A DNA stretch of 38,476 nt. Source: Lacrimispora algidixylanolytica (GTDB lineage Bacteria; Bacillota; Clostridia; Lachnospirales; Lachnospiraceae). Positions 1 through 9,575 of the stretch are shown here, in pieces. The stretch lies in the NCBI RefSeq assembly GCF_003609635.1, contig NZ_MCIA01000022.1, positions 1-38,476 on the forward strand, read 5' to 3'. The notes below the pieces were generated by a model. It had not been told where the DNA came from, did no database searches, and was given only the letters and a program-made list of their open reading frames with translations. Within the stretch, counting starts at the first letter, position 1. Each line of letters begins with the position of its first letter. A program made the translations under genes and the position numbers.

Positions 1-27
1 AATCCCCCGCTGGTACCGGCCGTTTTA

Positions 28-1359
28 TTACGGCCAGAGAATAGGGGATACTGGTTCCTGAATGGAAAGAGCAAATTGGATTTTCTCATGGCTGGATTTC
101 AGCTCTAAGAATTCATCGTACTCTTTCCAGAGTCTTTCATAGATGCTTAACACCGGTCGACATCTTATCTTAGTCATTTCAAGAATCTGATCCAGATTCC
201 AAACCGCAATATCAACAATGTCTGAATCTAAAAGTCCATCCCGTTTCATGTTCATGAGTATGGTGCGTATGCTGTCTGTTGGGAAGGCTTCTTTATAGCT
301 TCTGGTTCCTGTAAGGGCACTTATAATATCTGCAATAGCGACCAGCCGTTCCTCTTTGGTCAAGTCCTTTGCAGTCAGGCCTTTTGGGTATCCAGAGCCG
401 TTTAATTTCTCATGATGACGTAGGGCAATGCGGACAATGGATTCGTCGATCATGCCTCCAAATATCTCTTCCGTCCTTTCTACGTGAGTCCTCATTATAG
501 TCATGGCCTGTTTGTCTAACTTACCTGGGAATTCTAAAATTTCAACTGGAATTGATATCTTTCCAAGGTCATGGAGTAGAGAGCCACATAAAACACGGTT
601 CAGCTGTTCTTCGCTTAAAGATTCCAGTTTTCCAAGCTCATAGCTTATGCTGGTGGTGGTTATGGTATGGGTTACGGTGTAATGGCTTCGAAAATCAATG
701 ATAAATACAAGCATTTTCAAATATCCGGTGATCTCATCATCGGATAATGGAATCTGGGTTAAGAAGTCCGTGTATCCGTCATCCATTCGCCATTCCTCAT
801 CAATGGTGTCTTTAAAATCAAGGTTTTTTGCCAGCTTAAGTATATGAGGGGCAAAGCTAATATCCGTTCCACGATCAAGGGCTTTCAGAGTTTCTTCCCA
901 GGTCATTTTTTCCAGAGACATGGAAACATCGATGCGGTCTGCGATGTGAATTAGTTGTGCCAAATCCTTTAGTTTATCACTTAAATGATCCTGTTTTTTA
1001 AGCAGACTCCAGCTGATATGATGAAGCAGTACGGCTGGTGCAAGTTCTCTTAGAGGGGAAAAATAATGAACAAAAAGAAAGCCGTAAAAGGAATGATTCC
1101 ATACGTCCTTTGTTTCAAATTGAAGCATCCTTGATACTTCCTCAGTCTTAAATGCTCCAATGTCATGAATCTGGGCTGCAAAGCAGATATCGCGCAGCTC
1201 TTCTTGGGAATATTGGCCCGTTTCCTTAATCATTCGGTACACGATATAAGCAACATGTGTGCCATGTTCGGTCAGTCTAGTATCTATGTAACTGCAAAAG
1301 CGTCTTATGATGCCTAGAACGCTTTGATTGTTAACATTTTGGGTGTATTGCATTTGCAT
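28..1359 (-). CDS. Tandem HD / HD-GYP domain phosphodiesterase
   Basis: A 443-residue cytoplasmic protein with two HD-type metal-dependent phosphohydrolase modules and no membrane segment. The N-terminal half has an HDIG signature and a later HH pair. The C-terminal half has HDLGK followed by HHEKLNGSGYP, the hallmark of HD-GYP domains, which in characterised members hydrolyse cyclic di-GMP or related dinucleotides. No sensory or receiver domain is attached, so its input is unknown. The start follows a GAGGAGG site, with a second in-frame ATG two codons on. It is divergent from the pectin locus and a role there is not implied. A short GC-rich inverted repeat flanks its stop codon. Family assignment is firm; substrate is inferred. 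Confidence 0.9.
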   Translation of the reverse strand: MQMQYTQNVNNQSVLGIIRRFCSYIDTRLTEHGTHVAYIVYRMIKETGQYSQEELRDICFAAQIHDIGAFKTEEVSRMLQFETKDVWNHSFYGFLFVHYFSPLRELAPAVLLHHISWSLLKKQDHLSDKLKDLAQLIHIADRIDVSMSLEKMTWEETLKALDRGTDISFAPHILKLAKNLDFKDTIDEEWRMDDGYTDFLTQIPLSDDEITGYLKMLVFIIDFRSHYTVTHTITTTSISYELGKLESLSEEQLNRVLCGSLLHDLGKISIPVEILEFPGKLDKQAMTIMRTHVERTEEIFGGMIDESIVRIALRHHEKLNGSGYPKGLTAKDLTKEERLVAIADIISALTGTRSYKEAFPTDSIRTILMNMKRDGLLDSDIVDIAVWNLDQILEMTKIRCRPVLSIYERLWKEYDEFLELKSSHEKIQFALSIQEPVSPILWP

Positions 1360-1444
1360 GCAGCTTCCTCCTCTTGGTAAATATCTTTCCTTAGTCTACC
1401 ATAATAAGCAATAATTGGAAAGAAAAAAGATGGCATTTGGACGG

Positions 1445-1473
1445 TTGAGAATAATCACCAGTAGAGGTATAAT
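1445..1473 (+). promoter_or_regulatory. Putative sigma-A promoter of the yesU-like/GH2 genes
   Basis: TTGAGA and TATAAT are separated by exactly 17 bases in the divergent intergenic region, about 50 bases before the first gene of the pectin locus. This is a near-consensus vegetative promoter. The AT-rich stretch after the -10 box has weak dyad character and could hold an operator. Confidence 0.6.
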
Positions 1474-1519
1474 TATACTATTATGGTAAAAAAAACCAAT
1501 GGTTGGAGGGATCATTACG

Positions 1520-2215
1520 ATGAAGGATACAGCAGGGTACATCAAACTAACGGAAGAAACATTGATCTATGACAATCCTCTTTCTAAGGAAGAGGACATC
1601 AAAGGGTTTATATTGGAGGGGAAAGCCGGAATCAGCTTTGAACATCAGGCCATGTGCCTTAAAAATGAATTGGATCGTGATATGGGGCAGCAGGCCAATT
1701 ATGTGCTTTGGTGTCCAGAAGATTTTCCGGAAAATATAAAGATAACATGGGAGTTTAAGCCCATAACCGATGAAGGGCTGTGTATCCTATTTTTTGCGGC
1801 ATCAGGAATTGAGGGAAAGGATTTATTTGATCCATCTCTGGCAAAGAGAACCGGGGAATATCCACAGTATCACAGTGGGGATCTAAATGCGTTTCACATC
1901 TCTTATTTTAGGAGAAAGGAAGCGGATGAAAGGGCTTTTCATACCTGTAATTTAAGGAAAAGCAAAGGCTTTCATCTGGTGGCAAATGGGGCCGATCCTA
2001 TCCCTGGAGCAAGTGACTGCAAAGATTTTTACCAACTGGAGGTTTACAAATACAGGAGTCACATCCGTTTTTCCATGAATGATCTTACCATCTTTGAGTT
2101 TGATGACGATGGAAGCTTATTTGGAAAATTACTTACTAGTGGAAAAATCGGCTTTCGTCAGCTAGCACCATTGACAGCCGAATATCGGAATTTAAAGGTG
2201 TATGAGCTATGTTGA
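1520..2215 (+). CDS. DUF1961 family protein, YesU-like
   Basis: A 231-residue soluble protein resembling Bacillus subtilis YesU (DUF1961), which belongs to the yes rhamnogalacturonan-utilisation cluster. The fold is expected to be a concanavalin-like beta sandwich, consistent with the many aromatic and charged beta-strand segments (for example YHSGDLNAFHISYFRR). No biochemical activity is established for the family; carbohydrate binding or processing is likely. I place the start at the ATG preceded at 9 bases by GGAGGG. An ATG seven codons upstream would put that Shine-Dalgarno site inside the gene. The stop overlaps the start of the GH2 gene, indicating translational coupling. Confidence 0.8.
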   Translation: MKDTAGYIKLTEETLIYDNPLSKEEDIKGFILEGKAGISFEHQAMCLKNELDRDMGQQANYVLWCPEDFPENIKITWEFKPITDEGLCILFFAASGIEGKDLFDPSLAKRTGEYPQYHSGDLNAFHISYFRRKEADERAFHTCNLRKSKGFHLVANGADPIPGASDCKDFYQLEVYKYRSHIRFSMNDLTIFEFDDDGSLFGKLLTSGKIGFRQLAPLTAEYRNLKVYELC

Positions 2216-5200
2216 TGGACTTGTCAGGAATATGGGATTTATGGATTACACCCCAGGAGAAGGGGCAAGAATTAGTTACCCAATTCTTTATAGAAGGAAA
2301 TGATTTGCCCCCGGAAAGGCCAAGTCGGGAGGCCGATGGACCCATCACTCTTCCTGGTATCTTACAGGGGCAGGGATATGGGGATGAGATTCAAAAAGAT
2401 ACCCCATGGGTCAGTGGACTTCATGATCCTTTTTGGTATGAGAGAGAAGAGTATCAGTTTGGTCAGGAGAAGGAAGTTCTAGTTCCTTTTCTCAGTCAAG
2501 CACCAAGGCATTTTATTGGACTTGCCTGGTATGAACGGGAGATTTTAATCCCAGAGGATACAGAGGAAGAGATTTATCTACACATAGAATTGACACGCTG
2601 GCGGTCTCACGCCTGGGTGGATGGTGTGTATATGGGAAGTGACTGTTCTCTTTGCACTGCCCATGAGATTAATCTAGGAAGATTAAAAAAAGGAAGTCAT
2701 CGTCTATCGGTTTTAATTGATAACCGGTTTCAGTACCCTTACCGGCCTGATGGCCATGGAGTTTCAGATGCCCTGGGCGCATCCTGGAATGGAATGGCCG
2801 GAAAGATCGTTCTGTTGAGCGGAGCTGAGATGAAAAAACGGGAAAGAGATCAAAAGGAATATGCAACAACTCATAAAAGGACCATGGAAGTGGCAGATGG
2901 GATGATTTTGGCAGACGGACGCCCGGAATACTTTCGAGGGACTCATTTTGGTGGAGATTATCCTTTGACTGGTTACCCCTATACGGACCTAGAATGGTGG
3001 AGAAACCTTATGAAGAAGGTGAAAGACTGGGGATTTAACTTTATTCGCTGTCATTCTTTGTGCCCACCGGAAGCCGCTTTTTTAGCAGCGGATGAAGAAG
3101 GAATCTATTTGCAGCCAGAGTGCGGGATGTGGAATGTATTTAATGAAGGAATTCCTATGCTTGAGGTGTTGATGGAGGAGACAAGAAGGATTCTAAAGCA
3201 GTTTGGGCATCATCCGTCTTTTGCACTCTTTTCGCCCACCAATGAGCCTTCTGGACAGTGGTATGGCCCTTTAAGACAATGGGTTAAGGAAACCAGAAGC
3301 TTTGACGATAGCCTGGGCTATGGGGGAAGACGGCTTTATACAGCCCAGTCTGGCTGGTTTTATGATGTGCCTCCAAAGGATATTATTGGAACGGATTATA
3401 TCTATTTCCACCGGTCTGCCTATGGGCCGATACTAGGAGGAAATATTAGAAATCATGAAGGCTTTAAGGGAAAGGATTACCGGCCGTCTCTTGAAGGTTC
3501 AACGCTTCCTGTGATCAGTCATGAGATGGGGCAGTGGTGTGCTTATCCGGATTTTTCTGTTATTGATAAATTCACCGGGTATTTAAGGCCGGGAAATTAT
3601 CAGGTGTTTCGTGAACATGCAAGGGCCAAAGGCCTATTAGAGCTGAACCAGGCATTTGTCCGGTTTTCTGGGAAGAATCAGGTCATGATGTATAAGGAAG
3701 AGTTTGAGGCCAACTTAAGGACTCCTTATTTGTATGGATATGAGATGCTGGATCTTCACGATTACATGGGACAAGGAACTGCTTTGGTAGGGGTACTTGA
3801 TCCATTCTGGGACAACAAAGGGTATGCTACCCCAGAAGAATTTCGGAAATTTAATAGCAAGACGGTGATTCTTGCTCGGATCTCTTCTTATGTAATTAAG
3901 AGTACAGAACCAGTCACGATTCCTGTGGAGTTGTGCCATTTTGGAAAGGAAGATATTACAAAAGGGATTGTACGTTGGAAATTAGAAAAAGAGGGAATGG
4001 GAAGTGTATTTGAAGTGATAGAACAAGGAGAATTCCGGGAAATCACGGTTTCTGTTGGAAAGAATCTTTCGGTTGGAACTCTTAATCTGCACCTCTCCTA
4101 CATAACACAAAATTCAAAGCTAAAGCTTACCATTTTCCTGGGTGAGATTGAAAATGACTGGCCTCTTTATGTATACGTTAAGAAAAAGGAAACACCAAAG
4201 GAAACGGTATTATATACTAGGAAGTGGGAAGAGGCAAAGGAAGCTCTTCTTTCTGGGGGCAGAGTGGTATATTCGCCTTATCTTTCTGATTTGGATTTTG
4301 ATTGCCCGCCTCTTTCCATTCGTCCCGTATTCTGGAACAGCCAGATGGGGCCTGGGTGGTGCCGAAGCCTTGGGTTAATGATGAATTCCAAACACCCGAT
4401 TTTTCGCATGTTCCCCACAGAGGAACATGGTGGCTGGCAATGGGAGGATATCTTAAGCAATTCCAGGGGCTTTTTACTTGATGGAATGCCAGAAGGCTTT
4501 GGGCCTATCATCCGTGGGATAGATGATTGGAACCGGAATCTGTCTCTGAGTCTATTAATGGAAGGAAAAGTTGGAGATGGAAAATTACTTCTTGTGACGG
4601 CCTGCCTGGAGGGGAGTTTTGAGAAACGTCCGGAGGCATACAGCCTGAAAGAAGCTCTTTTATCCTATGCAGCTTCCGAGGAGTTTGCACCACAAACACA
4701 ACTGCCTCTTTCCAGCATAGAAAAGCACCTGTTTCCCAATCATCGTATGAAGGCATTGCATGCTGAGTATATACCGGAGCCAGATGCAATCGTACATGGA
4801 CTTGACGCATTGAATGAAGAAAATCCCAATACATCTGTGTGGATTGAAAAGGATAATTATCCTATTTCCGTGGATATCTGCGTTGAGGAGCCAGTATTGA
4901 TATGTGGGCTTCTTATGGTGCCAGATCAGAAAGACCGGATGCATCAGGGGTGTGTAAAGGATTACTCCATTGAGGTGGAAAGAGACGGTAGCTTTGAGGA
5001 AATTGCAAGGGGACAATTTATATCCTCCTTTATGACACAGAAAGTGGAATTTGATGAAGGGGTTACAACTAAAATCCTACGTTTCACCGCCTTAAGCGGT
5101 TATGGAGCAGGAGAAAGAATCGAATGGGAAGAGAGAGAAGACGGCTGGTATCAAAGGAAAGGGGAAGGAAAGGCAGCCATTCAGGCAGCAGGTTTCCACT

Positions 5201-5286
5201 TTATTTTAGATCAGCAGGTAGAGGGCAATGATATCGCCTACTGGAATGAGAACAGGAAGAGCAGGACAAAAGAAATTGAAGAATAA
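2209..5286 (+). CDS. Glycoside hydrolase family 2 protein with C-terminal discoidin-like domain
   Basis: A 1025-residue protein with no signal peptide. Residues about 90-205 form the GH2 sugar-binding jelly roll (WYEREILIP, then HAWVDGVYMG). A TIM barrel spans roughly 225-480, with the acid/base glutamate in SPTNEP (Glu346) and a candidate nucleophile in SHEMGQW (Glu439). Residues about 860-985 resemble an F5/8 type C (CBM32-like) module. GH2 members act as beta-galactosidases, beta-glucuronidases or related exo-enzymes. In this locus, removing galactose or uronic acid from rhamnogalacturonan side chains is likely, but the exact sugar cannot be read from sequence. The start overlaps the previous stop (ATGTTGA); a second ATG lies two codons later. 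Confidence 0.85.
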   Translation: MLMDLSGIWDLWITPQEKGQELVTQFFIEGNDLPPERPSREADGPITLPGILQGQGYGDEIQKDTPWVSGLHDPFWYEREEYQFGQEKEVLVPFLSQAPRHFIGLAWYEREILIPEDTEEEIYLHIELTRWRSHAWVDGVYMGSDCSLCTAHEINLGRLKKGSHRLSVLIDNRFQYPYRPDGHGVSDALGASWNGMAGKIVLLSGAEMKKRERDQKEYATTHKRTMEVADGMILADGRPEYFRGTHFGGDYPLTGYPYTDLEWWRNLMKKVKDWGFNFIRCHSLCPPEAAFLAADEEGIYLQPECGMWNVFNEGIPMLEVLMEETRRILKQFGHHPSFALFSPTNEPSGQWYGPLRQWVKETRSFDDSLGYGGRRLYTAQSGWFYDVPPKDIIGTDYIYFHRSAYGPILGGNIRNHEGFKGKDYRPSLEGSTLPVISHEMGQWCAYPDFSVIDKFTGYLRPGNYQVFREHARAKGLLELNQAFVRFSGKNQVMMYKEEFEANLRTPYLYGYEMLDLHDYMGQGTALVGVLDPFWDNKGYATPEEFRKFNSKTVILARISSYVIKSTEPVTIPVELCHFGKEDITKGIVRWKLEKEGMGSVFEVIEQGEFREITVSVGKNLSVGTLNLHLSYITQNSKLKLTIFLGEIENDWPLYVYVKKKETPKETVLYTRKWEEAKEALLSGGRVVYSPYLSDLDFDCPPLSIRPVFWNSQMGPGWCRSLGLMMNSKHPIFRMFPTEEHGGWQWEDILSNSRGFLLDGMPEGFGPIIRGIDDWNRNLSLSLLMEGKVGDGKLLLVTACLEGSFEKRPEAYSLKEALLSYAASEEFAPQTQLPLSSIEKHLFPNHRMKALHAEYIPEPDAIVHGLDALNEENPNTSVWIEKDNYPISVDICVEEPVLICGLLMVPDQKDRMHQGCVKDYSIEVERDGSFEEIARGQFISSFMTQKVEFDEGVTTKILRFTALSGYGAGERIEWEEREDGWYQRKGEGKAAIQAAGFHFILDQQVEGNDIAYWNENRKSRTKEIEE

Positions 5287-7462
5287 TGTAAAATACGAAA
5301 ACCGCCTATTTTTGCAGTTCCTTTTGTTGGTGACCGTTCCTCTTATTATTATGGGAATTGTTTCCTACTATATCTATGTAAAGGGGGAGAATTCAAAGAG
5401 CGGTCAGGCTCTTGATTCCTACTGCAACAGTGTCGCAAACGAATATGAAAATGTATTTTCCTCCATTCGGGAATATTACTTAGACAGCACCGGAAGCACC
5501 TCCATCAAGTGGCTGGTGAACCAGCAGGAAGTTCCATATTCCAATTATAAGGAATTAAAGCAAGCTCAAAACATGCTACAGGGAAATTACTTTCTCTCAA
5601 AATATATCAGCTTTTATAACTTTATTAATGTAAAAGAAGGTTGGGTCCTTAATAAATATGGAATGTATCCCCTTGAGGATTTAAAAAACTTAGATGAGGT
5701 GAAGGAGTTTCTGGCAGAACAAAAAGAAATTCCTTTGTCCTTATACTGGCTCAATCGGCTGGATACAGCCAGCCCTTATGAGGGAATGGTAAAGGAATCC
5801 GGATTTGTAGATACAGCCGGTGAACTTCTTGTTGTAAAAGAAGAATATAGCAGTGTGGGAACGGTTTATGTGTTAACGGTACGACTGGATACAGAGCGGC
5901 TGGAAAACTTATCACAGCCTTATGAGAAGATGGGATATGATGTAACGGTATTAAGCAATGGTAAAGTGCTAATGGAGACCAATCCATCTCTTACGAAGGC
6001 ATATCGCACCAGAGCAGAAGATGGAAAGGTAAAAAGCGGAATCTATTCTTCTTTTGGTGGAAAGAAATTCAGGCTTAGCGTCATAGAATCAGGGGGGAAT
6101 GGACTCACCTATATTACTGGGATGGACATGGCGAAGATGAACCGGGGAGGTATCCCCTTTGTGCTGGCCTCTATTGCTATCATTGCTATCTTTGGTGTAA
6201 TTCTTATGTGCCTTAGAGTGGCTGCTGCCGCCTTTTCAAAGCCAGTTTTATTGCTTCAAAAGTTTGTAGATGACCAAAATACTCAGATTAGAGAGCTCTT
6301 CTTATCCAATCTTTTAAAGGGCGAATTAAGCATGGAAACGATTCAGGATACTATGAAGAAGTATGGAATGGAATCCTGGAATTCTTACAGACTGATTTCT
6401 ATATCCTGCAAATTTGAGGAAAAGCAGCCTCCTGTGACCAAAGAAGAGATGGATAAAATCAACCGAGAAATACTGTTAAATCTCCCGGGAGAGGTGAGCG
6501 AAGCCTTTTTTGCATCTCCAGTGATATATGGAAATATGGCTCTTTTTATCATTGGTGAAAACGATGATCTCATGGTAGATAATAAAACTGCCCATGTATA
6601 CAAACAGATCAAGGATCATGTGATGGAGCTTTATGGATATCCAATTGCTTTTGGCATCAGCCGGACCTTTCATCAGCTCACCCATACAGGCCGGGCATAT
6701 GAGGAATGTTCCGAGGCTCTTCACAGCAAAAACCACGACCGAAACGAAAATGGATCCTCTTTGGTGCTTTATGATGACTATTCCCTTATGGATCCCGCAG
6801 GCAATGTATATGACATGATTATGGAAGATGAGTTGATCCATTCCGTGGACAGCTTAAATCAGGAAGAATCCAAACGGCTTTTGGAGCTGATTGTTGGCAG
6901 AATGGAGCTAAAAGGTGCCACTGGTATGGAACGCACGTTTTATATCACCAAATTACTGACTTCGGTGTTGGATATCCCGGCAAGAGCCTCTATTTCCCTT
7001 ACGGATCTGTTTGGAAGTGATCAGTACAATGTACTGACCAGGGCGGCCAATGTATACGGTCAAAAAGAACTGGTATCGTTTATCATGGAAGAAATATTTA
7101 AACCTGTGATAGCAGCTCTTACAGAAACAAGACAGGCCGGCTCTTCTGATATCGTAAAAGAAGTAACCAGGATGATAAAGGAGACCAATGGGAATTTGAG
7201 TCTGAATGATTGCGCAGATACCTTAAGCTATCACCCAAATTATATCAGCCGGGTGTTAAAGAAAGAAAGGGGAGTATCATTTACGGACATGGTAAATGAA
7301 GAAAAGCTAAAGATTGCAAAATATATGTTGCTTACTTCTACAGACTCCATTGCTGATATTTCCGTTCGTTTAAATTATAATAATGTCCAGAATTTCATTC
7401 GCTTTTTTAAAAATCAGGTGGGGACAACCCCTTCTGCATATCGGAAAGAACATAAAGAATAG
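5228..7462 (+). CDS. Membrane-anchored AraC-family regulator, YesS-like
   Basis: A 744-residue regulator built like B. subtilis YesS. It has a transmembrane helix near residues 24-45, an extracytoplasmic region of about 260 residues, a second helix at about 309-331, a cytoplasmic linker and a C-terminal double helix-turn-helix of the AraC/XylS type (about 650-744, ending TPSAYRKEHKE). Such proteins probably sense an extracellular ligand or a binding protein and activate neighbouring carbohydrate genes. The start is uncertain: the longest frame starts inside the GH2 gene, 59 bases before its stop, but in-frame ATG (5246) and TTG (5276) codons are alternatives, the TTG having AGGA at about 9 bases. 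A strong terminator follows. The likely target is the ABC/lyase operon downstream. Confidence 0.85.
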   Translation: MISPTGMRTGRAGQKKLKNNVKYENRLFLQFLLLVTVPLIIMGIVSYYIYVKGENSKSGQALDSYCNSVANEYENVFSSIREYYLDSTGSTSIKWLVNQQEVPYSNYKELKQAQNMLQGNYFLSKYISFYNFINVKEGWVLNKYGMYPLEDLKNLDEVKEFLAEQKEIPLSLYWLNRLDTASPYEGMVKESGFVDTAGELLVVKEEYSSVGTVYVLTVRLDTERLENLSQPYEKMGYDVTVLSNGKVLMETNPSLTKAYRTRAEDGKVKSGIYSSFGGKKFRLSVIESGGNGLTYITGMDMAKMNRGGIPFVLASIAIIAIFGVILMCLRVAAAAFSKPVLLLQKFVDDQNTQIRELFLSNLLKGELSMETIQDTMKKYGMESWNSYRLISISCKFEEKQPPVTKEEMDKINREILLNLPGEVSEAFFASPVIYGNMALFIIGENDDLMVDNKTAHVYKQIKDHVMELYGYPIAFGISRTFHQLTHTGRAYEECSEALHSKNHDRNENGSSLVLYDDYSLMDPAGNVYDMIMEDELIHSVDSLNQEESKRLLELIVGRMELKGATGMERTFYITKLLTSVLDIPARASISLTDLFGSDQYNVLTRAANVYGQKELVSFIMEEIFKPVIAALTETRQAGSSDIVKEVTRMIKETNGNLSLNDCADTLSYHPNYISRVLKKERGVSFTDMVNEEKLKIAKYMLLTSTDSIADISVRLNYNNVQNFIRFFKNQVGTTPSAYRKEHKE

Positions 7463-7500
7463 GATAAGCTCTGGGTATAAAATGATAATTTGATTGGACA

Positions 7501-7546
7501 AGCCCCGATAAAACCTTGTGATTTACAGGGGATCGGGGCTCTTTTT
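7501..7546 (+). terminator. Rho-independent terminator after the AraC regulator gene
   Basis: The arms AGCCCCGAT and ATCGGGGCT pair perfectly across a 22-base loop and are followed by CTTTTTCT. This separates the regulator transcript from the transporter operon. Confidence 0.8.
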
Positions 7547-7575
7547 CTATAAAAAAACAGGTTTGATAATGATTA

Positions 7576-7605
7576 TTTACAAAAGATGGAAGCATGATGT
7601 ACGAT
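7576..7605 (+). promoter_or_regulatory. Possible promoter of the transporter/lyase operon
   Basis: TTTACA and TACGAT are 18 bases apart, about 60 bases before the first permease gene. The match is weak, as expected for a promoter that needs an AraC-type activator. No clear activator repeat was recognised. Confidence 0.35.
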
Positions 7606-7662
7606 AACCTCACTAGCGGGGATTGAAAAACGAAATTCCCAAGTTATGGAGGAGGAAAGAGA

Positions 7663-8631
7663 ATGAGTCAGAACGCATCACCTTCTAAAGTAAGTGCGAA
7701 GGTAGGAACCTTTAAACATGCAATGTATGCTCATAAGTGGCTGTATATCATGATAATCCCTGGAGTCATATATATGATCATTTTCAGTTATTTACCAATG
7801 GGTGGACTGATTATGGCATTTCAGGATTTCAGCCCTTATAACGGAGATACCATGTTGGGGGCATTTGTTCACAGTCCTTTTGCAGGTCTGTCTATTTTTA
7901 GGAAGTTTTTCACTGGACCAGACTTTATCCAGGTTCTAACAAATACATTGTCGATTTCCATTGCCAATCTGGTTTTTTATTTTCCAGCACCCATTATTTT
8001 GGCGCTTCTGTTAAATGAAATCAAGAATGTGGCGTTTAAGAAAACGGCACAGACCATGGTATACATTCCACACTTTATTTCCATGGTTATCGTTGCAGCT
8101 TTAACCGCACAGCTATTTAGTACCACAGATGGTCTTGTACACCACTGGCTGGTAGGAATATTTGGCAGAAATCATGCACCTGATATTATGTCAAATCCTA
8201 AGCTCTTTGTATCCATGATTGTTGGCCAGAGCATGTGGAAAGAGACCGGATACGGCACCATTATATTCCTGGCTGCGCTCTCTGGCGTTGATGTCCAGCT
8301 TTATGAGGCGGCAGAGGTAGATGGAGCAAACCGTTGGCAGAAGATGTGGCACATCACCCTTCCGGCAATCCGTTCCACCATTGTAATTATGCTTATCTTA
8401 CGGGTAGGTACTATCTTAAACACTGGATATGAGCAGATATTCTTGATGCAAAACTCCATGAACCGCGGAGTATCCGACGTATTTGATACTTATATCTATA
8501 CGAAAGGTGTTGTAAATGGAAATTATTCCTTAGCAACGGCAGCTGGCTTGTTTAAATCCTTAGTCAGCATGATTATGGTGCTGGGAGCCAATAAGCTGGC
8601 TAAGATGTTTGGAGAATCAGGATTTTATTAA
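7663..8631 (+). CDS. Sugar ABC transporter permease, LplB/YteP type
   Basis: A 322-residue integral membrane protein with about six transmembrane helices, a binding-protein-dependent transport inner-membrane domain and the EAA loop (YEAAEVDGANRWQKMWHITLP) that contacts the ATPase. The N-terminal region around KWLYIMIIPGVIYMIIFSYLPMGG is characteristic of the LplB/YteP/YesP group that imports pectin-derived or complex oligosaccharides. GGAGGAGG lies upstream of the ATG. It pairs with the next gene as a heterodimeric channel. No ABC ATPase gene lies in the cluster, so a shared MsmX-like ATPase encoded elsewhere is expected. Confidence 0.9.
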   Translation: MSQNASPSKVSAKVGTFKHAMYAHKWLYIMIIPGVIYMIIFSYLPMGGLIMAFQDFSPYNGDTMLGAFVHSPFAGLSIFRKFFTGPDFIQVLTNTLSISIANLVFYFPAPIILALLLNEIKNVAFKKTAQTMVYIPHFISMVIVAALTAQLFSTTDGLVHHWLVGIFGRNHAPDIMSNPKLFVSMIVGQSMWKETGYGTIIFLAALSGVDVQLYEAAEVDGANRWQKMWHITLPAIRSTIVIMLILRVGTILNTGYEQIFLMQNSMNRGVSDVFDTYIYTKGVVNGNYSLATAAGLFKSLVSMIMVLGANKLAKMFGESGFY

Positions 8632-8647
8632 AGAGGAGGGATGCAAA

Positions 8648-9550
8648 ATGGCAAAAACAAAACAAATTAAAATTAAAAGAAGTCCTGGAGATCAGTTTGT
8701 ACAGATACTTATTTATCTGTTTGTAGGTGTCTTTGCACTGATTACCATGCTTCCATTTGTATACATCGTGGCAGGTTCCTTTGCCACAGAGCGTGAGCTT
8801 ACGGAACGGGCATTCTTTCTATTTCCCCGTACCATTTCAATGAATGCATATCAGTATATTTTTAAGACTGGTGACGCAATCAAAGGATTACGTAACTCTG
8901 CTTTTGTTACAATTGTGGGCGTTATGATCAATATGACACTTTCTGCTACCCTTGCCTATCCATTATCAAGGCCGTACTTTAGGGGAAGAAAGTTCTTTAC
9001 CAACATGGTCATCATCACCATGCTGTTTACTGGAGGTATGGTTCCTGCTTATATGCTGGTGGCAAATGTCCTGCATTTAAAAAATACCTTTTGGGCACTG
9101 TGGCTTCCAGGAGCCATCAACCCATTTAATATGATTATTATAAAGAACTACTTCCAGGGGCTTCCTGTAGAGCTAGAGGAAGCGGCCAGAATCGATGGGT
9201 GCAATGACGCGCAAACCTTTATTAAAATCATTTTGCCACTTTCCAAACCGGTTCTTGCAAGTGTTGCATTATTTTACGCAGTCACCCACTGGAATTCTTA
9301 TTTCAATGCCATGATGTACATCTCAGACAGTTCCAAAGAGGTCATTCAGATTGTATTAAGGAGAATTATATTCCTGACCTCCAGTGTGGCAAATGACAGC
9401 GGTTTTGATTGGGGATCCTTTGGCATGCCGCCTCAGAAAGCAGTTAAGATGGCAACAACGGTAGTTGCTACCATTCCAATTCTGCTAATTTACCCATTTG
9501 TTCAGAAGTACTTTACACAGGGTGTTATGGTTGGCTCTGTAAAAGGATAA
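8648..9550 (+). CDS. Sugar ABC transporter permease, LplC/YtcP type
   Basis: A 300-residue permease, partner of the preceding gene, with about six transmembrane helices and the EAA loop LEEAARIDGCNDAQTFIKIILP. The ending FTQGVMVGSVKG is typical of the LplC/YtcP/YesQ group. I chose the ATG preceded by AGAGGAGGG at about 7 bases. A start 13 codons earlier would lie inside the previous gene and would make this ribosome site part of the coding sequence. It forms the inner-membrane channel for oligosaccharide uptake together with the upstream permease and the downstream lipoprotein. Confidence 0.9.
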   Translation: MAKTKQIKIKRSPGDQFVQILIYLFVGVFALITMLPFVYIVAGSFATERELTERAFFLFPRTISMNAYQYIFKTGDAIKGLRNSAFVTIVGVMINMTLSATLAYPLSRPYFRGRKFFTNMVIITMLFTGGMVPAYMLVANVLHLKNTFWALWLPGAINPFNMIIIKNYFQGLPVELEEAARIDGCNDAQTFIKIILPLSKPVLASVALFYAVTHWNSYFNAMMYISDSSKEVIQIVLRRIIFLTSSVANDSGFDWGSFGMPPQKAVKMATTVVATIPILLIYPFVQKYFTQGVMVGSVKG

Positions 9551-9575
9551 ATAAAATGTTAAAAGGAGAAGTGTT

